Below, piece after piece: positions 25,979-34,754 of a stretch of DNA of 64,000 nt (position 1 is the stretch's first letter; every line of letters starts with the position of its first letter). The stretch covers positions 1,736,001-1,800,000 of the forward strand of contig NZ_CP150144.1 in NCBI RefSeq assembly GCF_037963145.1, written 5' to 3'. Source of the stretch: Oceanobacillus sp. FSL K6-2867 (GTDB taxonomy: Bacteria; Bacillota; Bacilli; Bacillales; Amphibacillaceae). The position numbers and the translations under genes are program-made. Below the pieces are notes generated by a model. That model saw nothing but the letters and a program-made list of their open reading frames with translations, had not been told where the DNA came from and made no database searches.

Positions 25979-27022
25979 TTAAAGCTCTTCCGCAAAATCA
26001 AGTACAATTTTAATAAACGCTTTAGGTTGATCATAATGCACATCATGACCTGATTTTATATTTATTCGCTTACCTCCATCAATCAGCTCCATAACACGCT
26101 CGGTATCTTCTTCACTAAGCGCCGCAAGCATAACCCCATTTTTATCATACCTTGTCGATGCCTTAATAAAAACGGCTGGGCATTGAATCCCTGAAAGTGT
26201 TTCTGCTTCATCAAAGCCGTCAAACCAAGAATAGGTATAAAATGTTTCACCAAAACGACGGTCGTACGGATAGGTCAATGTCTCCCAAATTCGATTAACC
26301 GCTGGTGGGAGATACCATACTTTTGCCGGTTTATGTGGATGCTTCCTTTTGGATGAAAGTGCGTCCTTCGCAAATCGGTTCCAGAGCTTTTCTCCGAATA
26401 CATTTTTCCAATAACTCCGTTTTAAATAGTATGCGAAATAATCTTTTTCCTCATTTTGCTGTGTGAATTCATGATATCTGTTAAATCCATCGACCCAAAC
26501 ATAAGTCGATTCACGCCTTCCTGGCTTGGTAGAGAAAAAAGGCGCATCCTCAATGACAATGCCTTTAATATGTTCTCGTGCATTTGCTGCTAGCCAGGCT
26601 GTCAGCAAGCCACCAGAAGAGTGACCTGATACGACAACAGGCCCACCTATAACATTTTCAATAAACCACTTAATATCTTCCCCCATCAATTTAGCTTTAT
26701 ATTTTTCTGGGTTCATCGATGATTCCCCATGGCCATGACAATCAACTGCAAACACATGGAAATGCTCAGCAAGATTCGGTAAGACTTTGGCATAATCCTC
26801 CCATGTCACTGCTTGACCGTGAATCAATAAAAGGGCTTGCTTTCCATTATTAGGGCCTTCTCCATAATTTAACACTGTTCCATCAGCCAATGTTACTTGT
26901 TTTTCAATGAAACCAGCTTTGTACAATATCTTAATAAGCTTTGTATCGTACTTTATATTTGTGTAAAAATAACTGCCAAAGAACAGAATCACAAACACAA
27001 CGATTCCAATCGTAAATGCCAT
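25979..27022 (-). CDS. Membrane-anchored alpha/beta hydrolase
   Basis: A 347-residue hydrolase with an N-terminal membrane helix (IGIVVFVILFFGSYFY). The nucleophile Ser is in VVSGHSSGGLLTAW, HG of the oxyanion region in LLIHGQAVTWEDY, and the catalytic His in IKSGHDVHYDQP near the C-terminus; a large cap separates them. It likely cleaves an ester or amide of a lipid-like substrate at the membrane. GAGGTG precedes the ATG. It is paired with an AbrB-like regulator gene directly downstream. Confidence 0.87.
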   Translation of the reverse strand: MAFTIGIVVFVILFFGSYFYTNIKYDTKLIKILYKAGFIEKQVTLADGTVLNYGEGPNNGKQALLLIHGQAVTWEDYAKVLPNLAEHFHVFAVDCHGHGESSMNPEKYKAKLMGEDIKWFIENVIGGPVVVSGHSSGGLLTAWLAANAREHIKGIVIEDAPFFSTKPGRRESTYVWVDGFNRYHEFTQQNEEKDYFAYYLKRSYWKNVFGEKLWNRFAKDALSSKRKHPHKPAKVWYLPPAVNRIWETLTYPYDRRFGETFYTYSWFDGFDEAETLSGIQCPAVFIKASTRYDKNGVMLAALSEEDTERVMELIDGGKRINIKSGHDVHYDQPKAFIKIVLDFAEEL

Positions 27023-27111
27023 TTAGGTAATCACCTCTTCAAGTATTGCTTTTCATACTTTACATACTAATGATACTTTTATTTCTATAAAGGCGCAACT
27101 TGTTTACTTAA

Positions 27112-27149
27112 CTAAAAAATGAGCACCTATATTATCCAGGTACTCATTC
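27112..27149 (-). terminator. Terminator of the CPBP protease gene
   Basis: Stem AATGAGtACCT / AGGTgCTCATT followed on the minus strand by TTTTTTAG, immediately after the stop. Confidence 0.88.
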
Positions 27150-27157
27150 TCTAATGT

Positions 27158-27853
27158 TTAACCGAGCGCTGTAAGAATTATCGCAAGTCCATTAAAAACT
27201 CCGTGTACAATCATCGCCGGCAAAACAGAACCAGACTTTTCATAAGTCCATGCAAATATAATTCCAGAAGCAAAGTTAACAGGTAATGTATTATACGTTG
27301 GTAGGTGAACAATTGTAAAAATAAATGAACTGCATAACATACCCGCTCCAACGCCCCATTTTACCCGAAACCATTTATAAAGAAAGCCACGATAGAATAT
27401 TTCTTCATATATTGGAGAAATGATTGCAGCTGAGATAAAACCAATACTAAATGTAAACCAAGTTATATCTTGTTGCAGTGCTTCTGTCTTACTGTTCTCT
27501 GCGCCGATATGAACCAGTTCCATGAGAATTACTATCAAAATACTTGCTGCGATAAGAACAATAGTAGATACAATAATAAGTTTCCAATATTTGCGTGAAA
27601 ATCTGCGGATTCCAACAGCGTCCCAGCCGATATGATGAGGTTTTAGCGCAACCAAATAAAGCCCCAACATAAATACAATCGCCATTATGAACCCTGTTAA
27701 TGTTCCAGCGTAGAGCTTGTTCTGAAACACGTCATAAAGATAGCCCTGTAATAAATACTCAATTCCTATTGGAACGATAACAAGAATAAGAAATAATAGC
27801 AGAAACAGCTCCTTATATGTCCACTCTGCTGCTCGAAATGTATCTTTTTCCAA
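27158..27853 (-). CDS. CPBP-family intramembrane glutamic protease
   Basis: A 231-residue multi-helix membrane protein of the CAAX/Abi (Rce1-like) family. Motif 1 is EEIFYRGFLYKW (EExxxR), motif 2 FIFTIVHLP (FxxxH) and motif 3 MIVHGVFNG (HxxxN/G). Members process peptides or confer bacteriocin self-immunity. A TTG at 27853 preceded by AGGGGGA is the better start; a TTG at 27874 is also in frame. Its promoter has a 19-bp spacer with a MerR-type palindrome, so the divergent MerR regulator very probably activates it. Confidence 0.9.
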   Translation of the reverse strand: MEKDTFRAAEWTYKELFLLLFLILVIVPIGIEYLLQGYLYDVFQNKLYAGTLTGFIMAIVFMLGLYLVALKPHHIGWDAVGIRRFSRKYWKLIIVSTIVLIAASILIVILMELVHIGAENSKTEALQQDITWFTFSIGFISAAIISPIYEEIFYRGFLYKWFRVKWGVGAGMLCSSFIFTIVHLPTYNTLPVNFASGIIFAWTYEKSGSVLPAMIVHGVFNGLAIILTALG

Positions 27854-27890
27854 CCTATGATTCCCCCTGTACAATTGTTATGGTACATTC

Positions 27891-27921
27891 AATATAAATG
27901 GTGACGTTACGTAACCTGCAA
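27891..27921 (-). promoter_or_regulatory. MerR-type promoter of the CPBP protease gene
   Basis: On the minus strand, TTGCAG (27916-27921) and TATATT (27891-27896) are separated by 19 bases, the overlong spacing of MerR-activated promoters. The near-palindrome GGTTACGTAACGTCACC (27900-27916) lies in the spacer. Confidence 0.75.
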
Positions 27922-27941
27922 GTATTTTAGGAGGGATTATA

Positions 27942-28700
27942 ATGGATTACTTTTCTACGGGGGAAGTCGCGAAAAAACTAAACCTTTCGTTACGAACCTT
28001 GCGTTATTATGATCAAATCGGCCTTGTTGAACCTACGTTAAAAAAAGATAATGGGAGACGCTACTACTCAAATGAAGATATCTTGCTGCTGCAGAAAATT
28101 TTATTGCTGAAAGCAACCTCCATGTCATTAGAGGACATTCAGAAAATAATAAACCACATCACGATCCACAAAACGCTTCTGGTCCACAAAGAGCAACTTG
28201 AGCAGGAAATGAAACAGCTGCAACAATCCATTCATCATACAAATACATTAATCAATACAATTAAATTAGAAGGAGATATTCAATGGAATCAATTATTGCC
28301 GCTCCTGTCTGAGGAAAACCAAATTGCAAAACAACAAAAGAAAATGAAAATCATGGAGACGCTATTCAATGAAGAGGAACAAGCTTTATTAGCCAAAAAG
28401 CTGCCAAAAATGGAACATGTACCTGACCAAATAACAAAGTGGATTAATATCATCAAGCGGATAGAGCTATGTTTAAAAGAGGGAAAGACCCCCCAATCTG
28501 GGGATGGTCAATTAATCGCAGAAGATGCTCTGCTATTGTCAGAGGAAACATTTAAAGGAAATAAAGAACTAGCCGATAAATTTTGGGAAGCGCGTCGTTC
28601 TGAGGAATTGTCCTCGGATTTGAATTTGTATCCAATTGATAAAGAAGTCATCGTTTTTTTGGAAGAGGCTGTTGTTTGTTTAGAAGAACAGAAGGCATAG
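27942..28700 (+). CDS. MerR-family transcriptional regulator
   Basis: A 252-residue regulator. FSTGEVAKKLNLSLRTLRYYDQIGLVEP is the MerR HTH and wing, followed by the dimerisation coiled coil (about residues 75-120) and a helical C-terminal effector region of 130 residues that resembles the TipAS-like antibiotic-binding domain in length. It has no Cys cluster for metal sensing. AGGAGGG precedes the ATG. It is divergent from the CPBP protease gene and overlaps the MerR-type promoter region, pointing to drug- or peptide-responsive activation. Confidence 0.9.
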   Translation: MDYFSTGEVAKKLNLSLRTLRYYDQIGLVEPTLKKDNGRRYYSNEDILLLQKILLLKATSMSLEDIQKIINHITIHKTLLVHKEQLEQEMKQLQQSIHHTNTLINTIKLEGDIQWNQLLPLLSEENQIAKQQKKMKIMETLFNEEEQALLAKKLPKMEHVPDQITKWINIIKRIELCLKEGKTPQSGDGQLIAEDALLLSEETFKGNKELADKFWEARRSEELSSDLNLYPIDKEVIVFLEEAVVCLEEQKA

Positions 28701-28805
28701 GTTCAGGAACAGGGATGATAACATACGGTTGCCCCTAAAGGAATGTTTCATTTTTCGGTGGTGTATCGGCGGTTATTCGTTCTATTGTTTAGAGATGTCC
28801 CTTCC

Positions 28806-28846
28806 TAAAAAGGGATGAGCACCAACAATAGTGGCGCTCATCCCTT
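28806..28846 (-). terminator. Terminator of the UPF0182 gene
   Basis: Stem AAGGGATGAGC / GCTCATCCCTT with a TTTTT tract on the minus strand, ten bases beyond the stop. Confidence 0.9.
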
Positions 28847-28855
28847 ATAAATTCA

Positions 28856-31645
28856 TTATTGATTTGCTTGTTCCAATCGTGCTTCAATCTCTGTCATAAT
28901 TTCTCCTGCTTCTTCCCAATTCCCATTAGAAAGGGCATCTTGATAATTGCTAAACAGCTCGGAGAATTCCTGCAGTAATTGGTCTGAATCAACTGAGGTT
29001 TCGGGAGCAGATGGCTCTTCCGTTTCCGTTTCAGTTGATTGTCCATCGTCCTCTTGGGCATCTTCTGCTGACGGTCCTTCAGGCTGCAAGTCACTTGCGT
29101 CGATATCACCTCTGGCAAGTTCAAGTATACGCTCCAATGCTCCATCAAAGGTTTCTTCCATAACGATATGATCCTGATAAGCAACCACAACCTGTTTTAC
29201 TTCTGGCAATGATGTTTCATTGGAAGATTCAATATAGATTGGCTCCACATAAAGCATCGTATCTCCAAGCGGAATGGACAACAAGTTTCCGCGGATAACT
29301 TGAGAACCACCTTGCGACCATAGGTTTAACTCCTGTGAAATAACGCTGTCCTGATTGATCCGGTTTTCTATTTGCTGCGGACCATAGACATTTTCCTGTT
29401 TTGGAAAACGGTAGACAAATTTTTCTCCATAATGGTCACCGTCGTTGCGCACGCCAATCCACCCAACCATATTTTGCCGGTTCCTCGGTGTATATGGCAT
29501 CATTAAAATGAACTCTTCTTCTTCATATTCTGGAAGCTTCATTGTTACATAATACGGCTCCATTTCAATATCTTCATTAAAGTAATGCTCCGTCGGGAAC
29601 TCCCAGCGGTCTTCTCGGTTATAAAAAATTTCCAGATTAGTCATATGGTACGTACCATATTTGTTTGCTTGTATCGAAAACAATCTTTCTGGATAACGGA
29701 AATGACTGCTGATGTCTTCTGGAATTTCTGCTGTAAACAAATCAGGAAAGATATTTTGATATGTTCGAAGCAATGGATCATCTGGTTCAGTCACAAAGAA
29801 ATGAACCTCTCCGGTATAAGCATCGACCATAACTTTCGCTGCATTTTTAATATAATTTTTGTTGTCTTGGTAATTTTCTGCATATGGATAGCCTTGTTCT
29901 ACAAGATATGCATCAATTATCCATGCAAGCGAACCATCATCACGCACAATGACGTACGGATCTTCATCGTATTCGAAAAATGGTGCAATCCGATTCACTC
30001 GATCCATGATATTCCGTGTATCGAGCAGCTGGCTTTCCTTGGATAACTGATCCGAGACAAGCATACGGAATGATCCTTCATTTAGAGCAAATAACATTCG
30101 ATTCCAGCCGCTTAACTGGATTCCCTTATCTGCTTCATAACGATTGGTCATATTTTCCTCACCTGATGGATAGTCGAATTCATCAACCGCTGAATTAACG
30201 ATAACGTTTGGATAATCCAACTCTCCAAAATAGATTTGCGGTCGTTCAACATTAACTTCCCCTTCAGGAGGGAGATTCCTTACAATATATTGCGGTTGTC
30301 CTTGTGAAGTAATATCATTTACTTGGCTCATTGCAACCCCATATCCATGTGTATAGCGCAATGTCTTATTTACCCAGGTCTGGGCCTGCTCTGGCAGATC
30401 CTCGGTATTCAATTCTCTTGCACCAATAAATACTTGCTGATAATCACCATCGATTTCATAACGGTCAACATCGATATCATTAAATTGATAATACGTCCGG
30501 AATGTCTGCAATTGATTATAAATATCCAGTAATGGACGAGAATCATTAATTCGCACGTTGTTAATGGTCAGCTCATTATTTTCAATCATCTCTTCATCCA
30601 ATGAATCCTGATTACCCGGGTGTTCTGTGATATTAATCTCTTCAAGATCATAAGCCTGCCTTGTATAACTTAGATTATGTTCTAAATAAGGCTGTTCGCG
30701 CTGAAATTCATTTGGCTCTACCATATAGTTTTGAACAATTGCTGAAACTCCTTGTCCAAGAATGATGACTGCAATATACATAACAATTGGAATTAACATT
30801 GAATTGATATTGCCTTTTCGCAGTGTAAGAATAACCCAAATCGCTCCGATAACTGCAACCGCAGCTAGAATATAGGATACAGGAATATTAATGATGCGGT
30901 CGGTATAGCTTAGGCCATGTACCACACTAGTTTGAAATACATTCACTTGATTCGTCAGTAATGTTTTAAAAGGTGACAGTAAGTGTGTGCCCGCTAACAA
31001 TACCCCAATAACAGCAATGGTTAGTCCAAGATGAATTTGCGCAGAACGATTCATGCGATACATATGAAAAACAGAATATGCTGCAATCACAACGACAAGC
31101 ATGAAAAAGCTTAATCCCAGTAAAATATTGATTATAATTTCTAAAAATGGCAGTACAAACATGTAGAAAGAAATATCTCGGTTGAAGATTGGATCAGTTT
31201 CTCCAAAAGTTTCATAGTTTAAGAGTTTTAAAAGCGGCTCCCAGCCCACTCCCTGTACAATAATACTTCCAATAAGTCCTGCGAATACAGCAATTGCGAT
31301 AATTACTCCATTCATGATTACTTTCTTTTGAGAGAAGAATGCGGGAAGCTGATGGTGGTCAAAATGGCTTAAATAGGTTCTGCGTATCCAAAAGACAGTT
31401 AACCAAGTTACAAACCCAAAGATGACAAAACCAGCGGCTGCAAGCGTGAGTTTACTGCCTAGTATTGTCGTGAACACGGTACCAAAATCAATGGAATCCA
31501 TCCAAATATATTCTGTAATCCATTGGAAAGCGACTGTACCAAAAATGAAAAGAAGAAACAGAATTCCAATAATCGCTCCAGTCCAACCACCGAATTTTTG
31601 GATTTTTTTCATTTGTTTACGGTTTATATTAACATTAAAGTCCAT
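28856..31645 (-). CDS. UPF0182 family large membrane protein
   Basis: A 929-residue protein of UPF0182 (COG1615), function unknown. About seven membrane helices occupy residues 20-310, including WTGAIIGILFLLFIFGTVAF and GLTIAVIGVLLAGTHL. A large extracellular region follows with the family motif ERPQIYFGELDYPNVIVNS and a Trp/Tyr-rich core. The C-terminal 60 residues are acidic, Glu/Ser/Thr-rich and end in a helical segment. AAAGGAGG precedes the ATG. It is monocistronic. Confidence 0.93.
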   Translation of the reverse strand: MDFNVNINRKQMKKIQKFGGWTGAIIGILFLLFIFGTVAFQWITEYIWMDSIDFGTVFTTILGSKLTLAAAGFVIFGFVTWLTVFWIRRTYLSHFDHHQLPAFFSQKKVIMNGVIIAIAVFAGLIGSIIVQGVGWEPLLKLLNYETFGETDPIFNRDISFYMFVLPFLEIIINILLGLSFFMLVVVIAAYSVFHMYRMNRSAQIHLGLTIAVIGVLLAGTHLLSPFKTLLTNQVNVFQTSVVHGLSYTDRIINIPVSYILAAVAVIGAIWVILTLRKGNINSMLIPIVMYIAVIILGQGVSAIVQNYMVEPNEFQREQPYLEHNLSYTRQAYDLEEINITEHPGNQDSLDEEMIENNELTINNVRINDSRPLLDIYNQLQTFRTYYQFNDIDVDRYEIDGDYQQVFIGARELNTEDLPEQAQTWVNKTLRYTHGYGVAMSQVNDITSQGQPQYIVRNLPPEGEVNVERPQIYFGELDYPNVIVNSAVDEFDYPSGEENMTNRYEADKGIQLSGWNRMLFALNEGSFRMLVSDQLSKESQLLDTRNIMDRVNRIAPFFEYDEDPYVIVRDDGSLAWIIDAYLVEQGYPYAENYQDNKNYIKNAAKVMVDAYTGEVHFFVTEPDDPLLRTYQNIFPDLFTAEIPEDISSHFRYPERLFSIQANKYGTYHMTNLEIFYNREDRWEFPTEHYFNEDIEMEPYYVTMKLPEYEEEEFILMMPYTPRNRQNMVGWIGVRNDGDHYGEKFVYRFPKQENVYGPQQIENRINQDSVISQELNLWSQGGSQVIRGNLLSIPLGDTMLYVEPIYIESSNETSLPEVKQVVVAYQDHIVMEETFDGALERILELARGDIDASDLQPEGPSAEDAQEDDGQSTETETEEPSAPETSVDSDQLLQEFSELFSNYQDALSNGNWEEAGEIMTEIEARLEQANQ

Positions 31646-31803
31646 ATAGCCTCCTTTATCGGTTGCATCCAGTTCTTATTTTCCCAAGAAAATGTGACCG
31701 ATGCCTATGTATTATTATCTATTCTATTATTTTAGCAATAATGCATGGAGAAGTCATTTTTGGCTGTTCTATTATTAAGGGCAATATGATATACACTTTA
31801 TGC

Positions 31804-31831
31804 TGAATCTTTGATTATTCATTTTCGTGTA
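31804..31831 (+). promoter_or_regulatory. Candidate ECF-type autoregulatory promoter
   Basis: TGAATC, 16 bases, then CGTGTA. ECF promoters of the SigM/SigX/SigW type read TGAAAC-N16-CGTC. It lies 49-76 bases before the sigma factor gene, consistent with autoregulation. Confidence 0.5.
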
Positions 31832-31879
31832 TACATTTAATATTCGTCATTCGTTGTATAAGTATAGGGAGGATAAGAG

Positions 31880-32371
31880 ATGAAAAATGAAAATATGCTA
31901 ACCTCTTATCTTATTCAATTAGGAGAGGAAGTATTTCATCTATTACGTACGAAGGGAGCTATGAAAGAAGATGCGGAAGATATCATCCAAGATACATTTT
32001 ATAAGGTTTATACACTGTTGGACGATATCACAGAGAAAAGTCTTCGTCCCTGGTTTTTTAGAGTGGCACTGAATCAATATATTGATCTGAAACGAAAAAA
32101 GGAGCATCAGAATCTGTACTTAACAGAGAAGATTTATACAAAGCTTGCACACTCAGATCATGAATTCGATGCCATTTTAAATCAGGATGAAATTTTCCAT
32201 TTATTAAAAGACGTCAAAAAAGAATACAAAGAAATTTTCCTTTTGAAATATTATTATCACTTTTCATATGAAGAAATTGCGTCCATATTGAACATCAAAA
32301 CCAACAGCGTTAAACAAAAATTATACCGCGCACGCCAATCGATTCAATTAAGATTAGGAGGAAAACATTAA
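31880..32371 (+). CDS. ECF RNA polymerase sigma factor
   Basis: A 163-residue group IV sigma factor. Region 2 is EDAEDIIQDTFYKVYTLLDD with RPWFFRVALNQYIDLKRKK; region 4 is LLKYYYHFSYEEIASILNIKTNSVKQKLYRARQSI, an HTH that reads the -35. AGGGAGG precedes the ATG. The stop overlaps the start of the anti-sigma gene by one base (TAATG), so the two are translationally coupled. The signal is probably at the cell envelope. The upstream candidate ECF promoter suggests autoregulation. Confidence 0.93.
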   Translation: MKNENMLTSYLIQLGEEVFHLLRTKGAMKEDAEDIIQDTFYKVYTLLDDITEKSLRPWFFRVALNQYIDLKRKKEHQNLYLTEKIYTKLAHSDHEFDAILNQDEIFHLLKDVKKEYKEIFLLKYYYHFSYEEIASILNIKTNSVKQKLYRARQSIQLRLGGKH

Positions 32372-33279
32372 TGAATGATTCCTTAAAAGCAGCTTTAAAA
32401 AAAGCTAAACGAAAGCAAGTATTGAAAATAATCCTCATATCAATTATCGTCTTACTTGTTCTATTACCGATTTTATATAAAACAGGCAATTATTTTGCAG
32501 CCCAAAGTTCGTCCAGACTTCACGAGCAGCTGTTTTTGCATAATGCCATTTCCGAACCGAATATCCAAATCGACTCCCAAGTCACCAGTAATAGTACGAT
32601 GTTTGGTGGTAACATTGTGACCAATCGCTCTAAAAATATTAATGGATATGTTGTCCCATGGAGCACACTCACAAGCTCATATGATTGGATTCGCACAAGC
32701 ATAGATCACAATGAAAGAATTCCTGGATTTTATTGGTCGGATACGGAGTTCTATGAATATGATAAACAAACCAAAAATAAAGTAGCGACATTTTACCACC
32801 CATCTATTAATGAATACTTTTATGTACAAAGTGAACTTGAGGAAGTCTCACAATTAGAAAACCACGTTGCAGAAGTTGCCGTATCTTTTGATGAGCCATT
32901 AACATTAAAAGAAATACAAGAAAAAATTCCAGATAACTTAAACATTGTCTGGTTATATATGACCTCACCAATTGCCGATGAAAGCAGTGGACCTTCTGGT
33001 GTGCCGATTTATGGATTTGACCCTTCTGATTCGCCCCAAGAATCATACGAGTATTTCATGGATGAGCTGGAAAAATATAATTTACGAGTGGATGACAAAA
33101 CCCTTGGGGAGTTTCTTGATAATAATAAACAGAAGCATGTTGATAAAGTGAAAATACTTGGAGTCATGCTGACCGGCCAAACCCAAAACTTTAAAACATT
33201 AGAGGATCAAGATTTTATTCGTGGTTCCTCTATAGGAGCCACTGCAGAGATGGTTCCCTATATAAAACCTGATAAATGA
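32371..33279 (+). CDS. Membrane-anchored anti-sigma factor (Sigma_reg_N/C type)
   Basis: A 302-residue protein: 17 basic cytoplasmic residues (ALKKAKRKQ), one membrane helix (IILISIIVLLVLLPILY) and a long extracellular part containing the C-terminal sensor domain typical of this anti-sigma group (EPLTLKEIQEKIPDNLNIVWLYM and YGFDP). There is no zinc-binding HxxxCxxC motif, so the short N-terminus must bind the sigma by another mode. It is coupled to the ECF gene upstream and would release it on envelope stress. The extracellular cue is unknown. Confidence 0.85.
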   Translation: MNDSLKAALKKAKRKQVLKIILISIIVLLVLLPILYKTGNYFAAQSSSRLHEQLFLHNAISEPNIQIDSQVTSNSTMFGGNIVTNRSKNINGYVVPWSTLTSSYDWIRTSIDHNERIPGFYWSDTEFYEYDKQTKNKVATFYHPSINEYFYVQSELEEVSQLENHVAEVAVSFDEPLTLKEIQEKIPDNLNIVWLYMTSPIADESSGPSGVPIYGFDPSDSPQESYEYFMDELEKYNLRVDDKTLGEFLDNNKQKHVDKVKILGVMLTGQTQNFKTLEDQDFIRGSSIGATAEMVPYIKPDK

Positions 33280-33283
33280 TAGC

Positions 33284-33344
33284 AAAACGAAGAGAGTGAC
33301 TCAGAAAGAATCTTATTGAGCTTTTGGGTAACTCTCTTCGTTTT
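33284..33344. terminator. Bidirectional terminator, sigma unit and MBL gene
   Basis: A 14-bp perfect stem AAAACGAAGAGAGT / ACTCTCTTCGTTTT around a 32-base loop, located between convergent genes. Confidence 0.82.
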
Positions 33345-33357
33345 ATAAAGGTCTGGA

Positions 33358-34227
33358 TCAATGTTTGGGATCTACAAATCGCCCATAATCTGGTATGGCA
33401 ATCCGGTCAAATTCCTTAACCAGCCTTGCTAACCCTTTGGAAAGCTCTTCCCCGGATACTGGTTGTCCATGACCAGTTACCGCAATAGCAGGGTTTAATT
33501 GTTCCAGCTTTTTAACTGATTCCCAAGCAGCAGACCAATCAGTCGTTAAATACCTCGGTGGACCGTTAATTTCCACTTCTTGAGTCATTACCTTGTAAAG
33601 TGATTCTTGTTTCACTGTAACAAAGGCATCACCAGCAATAAGGGCACGGTCTTTCTCCCTGAATAAAGAAATATGACCGGGAGCATGTCCTGGTGTGTGA
33701 ACCCATTTCCAGCCAGACATGTGTGGAACACTTCCATCCGCAGGCAATGCTTCCACATTGCTTCCTAAATCAACCGCTTCATTTGGAAACATTGGTGACA
33801 TTTTTGCCACAAGTCCGCCTTCAACAGATCCATCAGGTTCTGGATAGTCTTGTTTTCCAGTTAAAAAAGGCAATTCTGCTTCATGTACATATACCTTCGT
33901 TCCCCATTTTTCCACTAAATCCACAACTGCTCCCACATGGTCAAAGTGGCCATGTGTTAATATGATTGCTTTAGGTTTACTATCTTCCCCAAAGCGTTCT
34001 TCCACTATTTCCACAATCCGACCTGCTGATTCGGGCATACCTGTGTCAACCAAAACCCACTCTTCCGATTGCTCGGGATTCCCTACACAGCACACGTTTA
34101 CAATTTGGTTCGTATAGCAGTAAAGATCAGGAAGAACCTCTTGGCCAATTCCACTCGTCATCGAATACATTGGCAAAAAATGACCATCCATTGAATCATT
34201 CATGCTATTTTGTATGTCCTTTTCCAC
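33358..34227 (-). CDS. Metallo-beta-lactamase-fold hydrolase
   Basis: A 289-residue MBL protein. The zinc motif is LTHGHFDHVGAV (HxHxDH), followed by WVHTPGHAPGHISLF, the Asp of LIAGDAFV and the late His of VTGHGQPV. It resembles glyoxalase II-like or lactonase-like hydrolases; substrate unknown. The start codon is GTG with AGTGGTG upstream. Just upstream lies a decayed amidase relic rather than an operon partner. Confidence 0.9.
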   Translation of the reverse strand: MEKDIQNSMNDSMDGHFLPMYSMTSGIGQEVLPDLYCYTNQIVNVCCVGNPEQSEEWVLVDTGMPESAGRIVEIVEERFGEDSKPKAIILTHGHFDHVGAVVDLVEKWGTKVYVHEAELPFLTGKQDYPEPDGSVEGGLVAKMSPMFPNEAVDLGSNVEALPADGSVPHMSGWKWVHTPGHAPGHISLFREKDRALIAGDAFVTVKQESLYKVMTQEVEINGPPRYLTTDWSAAWESVKKLEQLNPAIAVTGHGQPVSGEELSKGLARLVKEFDRIAIPDYGRFVDPKH

Positions 34228-34424
34228 GAGATTTCACCACTTTCATTTGTCGTAGTTTTTAGTGCCATTTGGTCTATAAATATCCTATAAAGCACCATTT
34301 TAAACATCTTTATTATTAGGGATAACCATCCAATGTATGTACTTTTGAAAAAACTACTGAAGATCTTGACAACGAATATATAATAAGGCATTTGCACCAC
34401 AAAACGACAGGATCTGAATAAGCA

Positions 34425-34690
34425 TCATACCGTTTTAAAAATTCTTAGTGGGGCTATACCCTCCCATGCTTTCCCGAGCTGCAGCAGCTATTTTTCAGCA
34501 AAATGTCCCCAATGAACTGCATACCAACAGGGAGACCTTTATTATCTAATCTCATCGGCACAGATAAACTTGGAATACCGGTTAAATTCACAGGAACAGA
34601 AATGACAAATAGCGCCTGATTACTTCTAAATTTTGTTCTACCCAATTTTCACTGTACACATGGGTTGTGATAGGTATGGTGAGTTCTAAA
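34425..34690 (-). pseudogene. C-terminal relic of an amidase (GatA/amidase-signature family)
   Basis: Three frames must be joined to read the end of an amidase: ITTHVYSENWVEQNLEVI, then QALFVISVPVNLTG with IPSLSVPMRLDNKGLPVGMQ, then GHFAEK-stop-LLQLGKAWEG. This is the conserved C-terminal block of amidase-signature enzymes (VNLTGxPxLSVP, GLPVGMQ). Disablements are a frameshift near 34620, another in the GGGG run at 34507-34510, and a TAG at 34488-34490. The catalytic Ser-Ser-Lys part is absent. It is clearly non-functional. Confidence 0.75.
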
Positions 34691-34754
34691 TTTCTTTGAG
34701 AAACGTAAGTATATAAATGGTACTTATATCTCAAGGTTTTGAAAGGGTGATTAC

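Noticed and set aside
25725..27022. Toxin-antitoxin module (AbrB/MazE-like protein with neighbour)
   Set aside because: The partner is a 347-residue alpha/beta hydrolase with an intact catalytic set, not a toxin of the MazF or PIN type.
34640..34754. Sigma-B promoter for katE
   Set aside because: Only an AGGTAT-like -10 was found and the matching -35 is poor.
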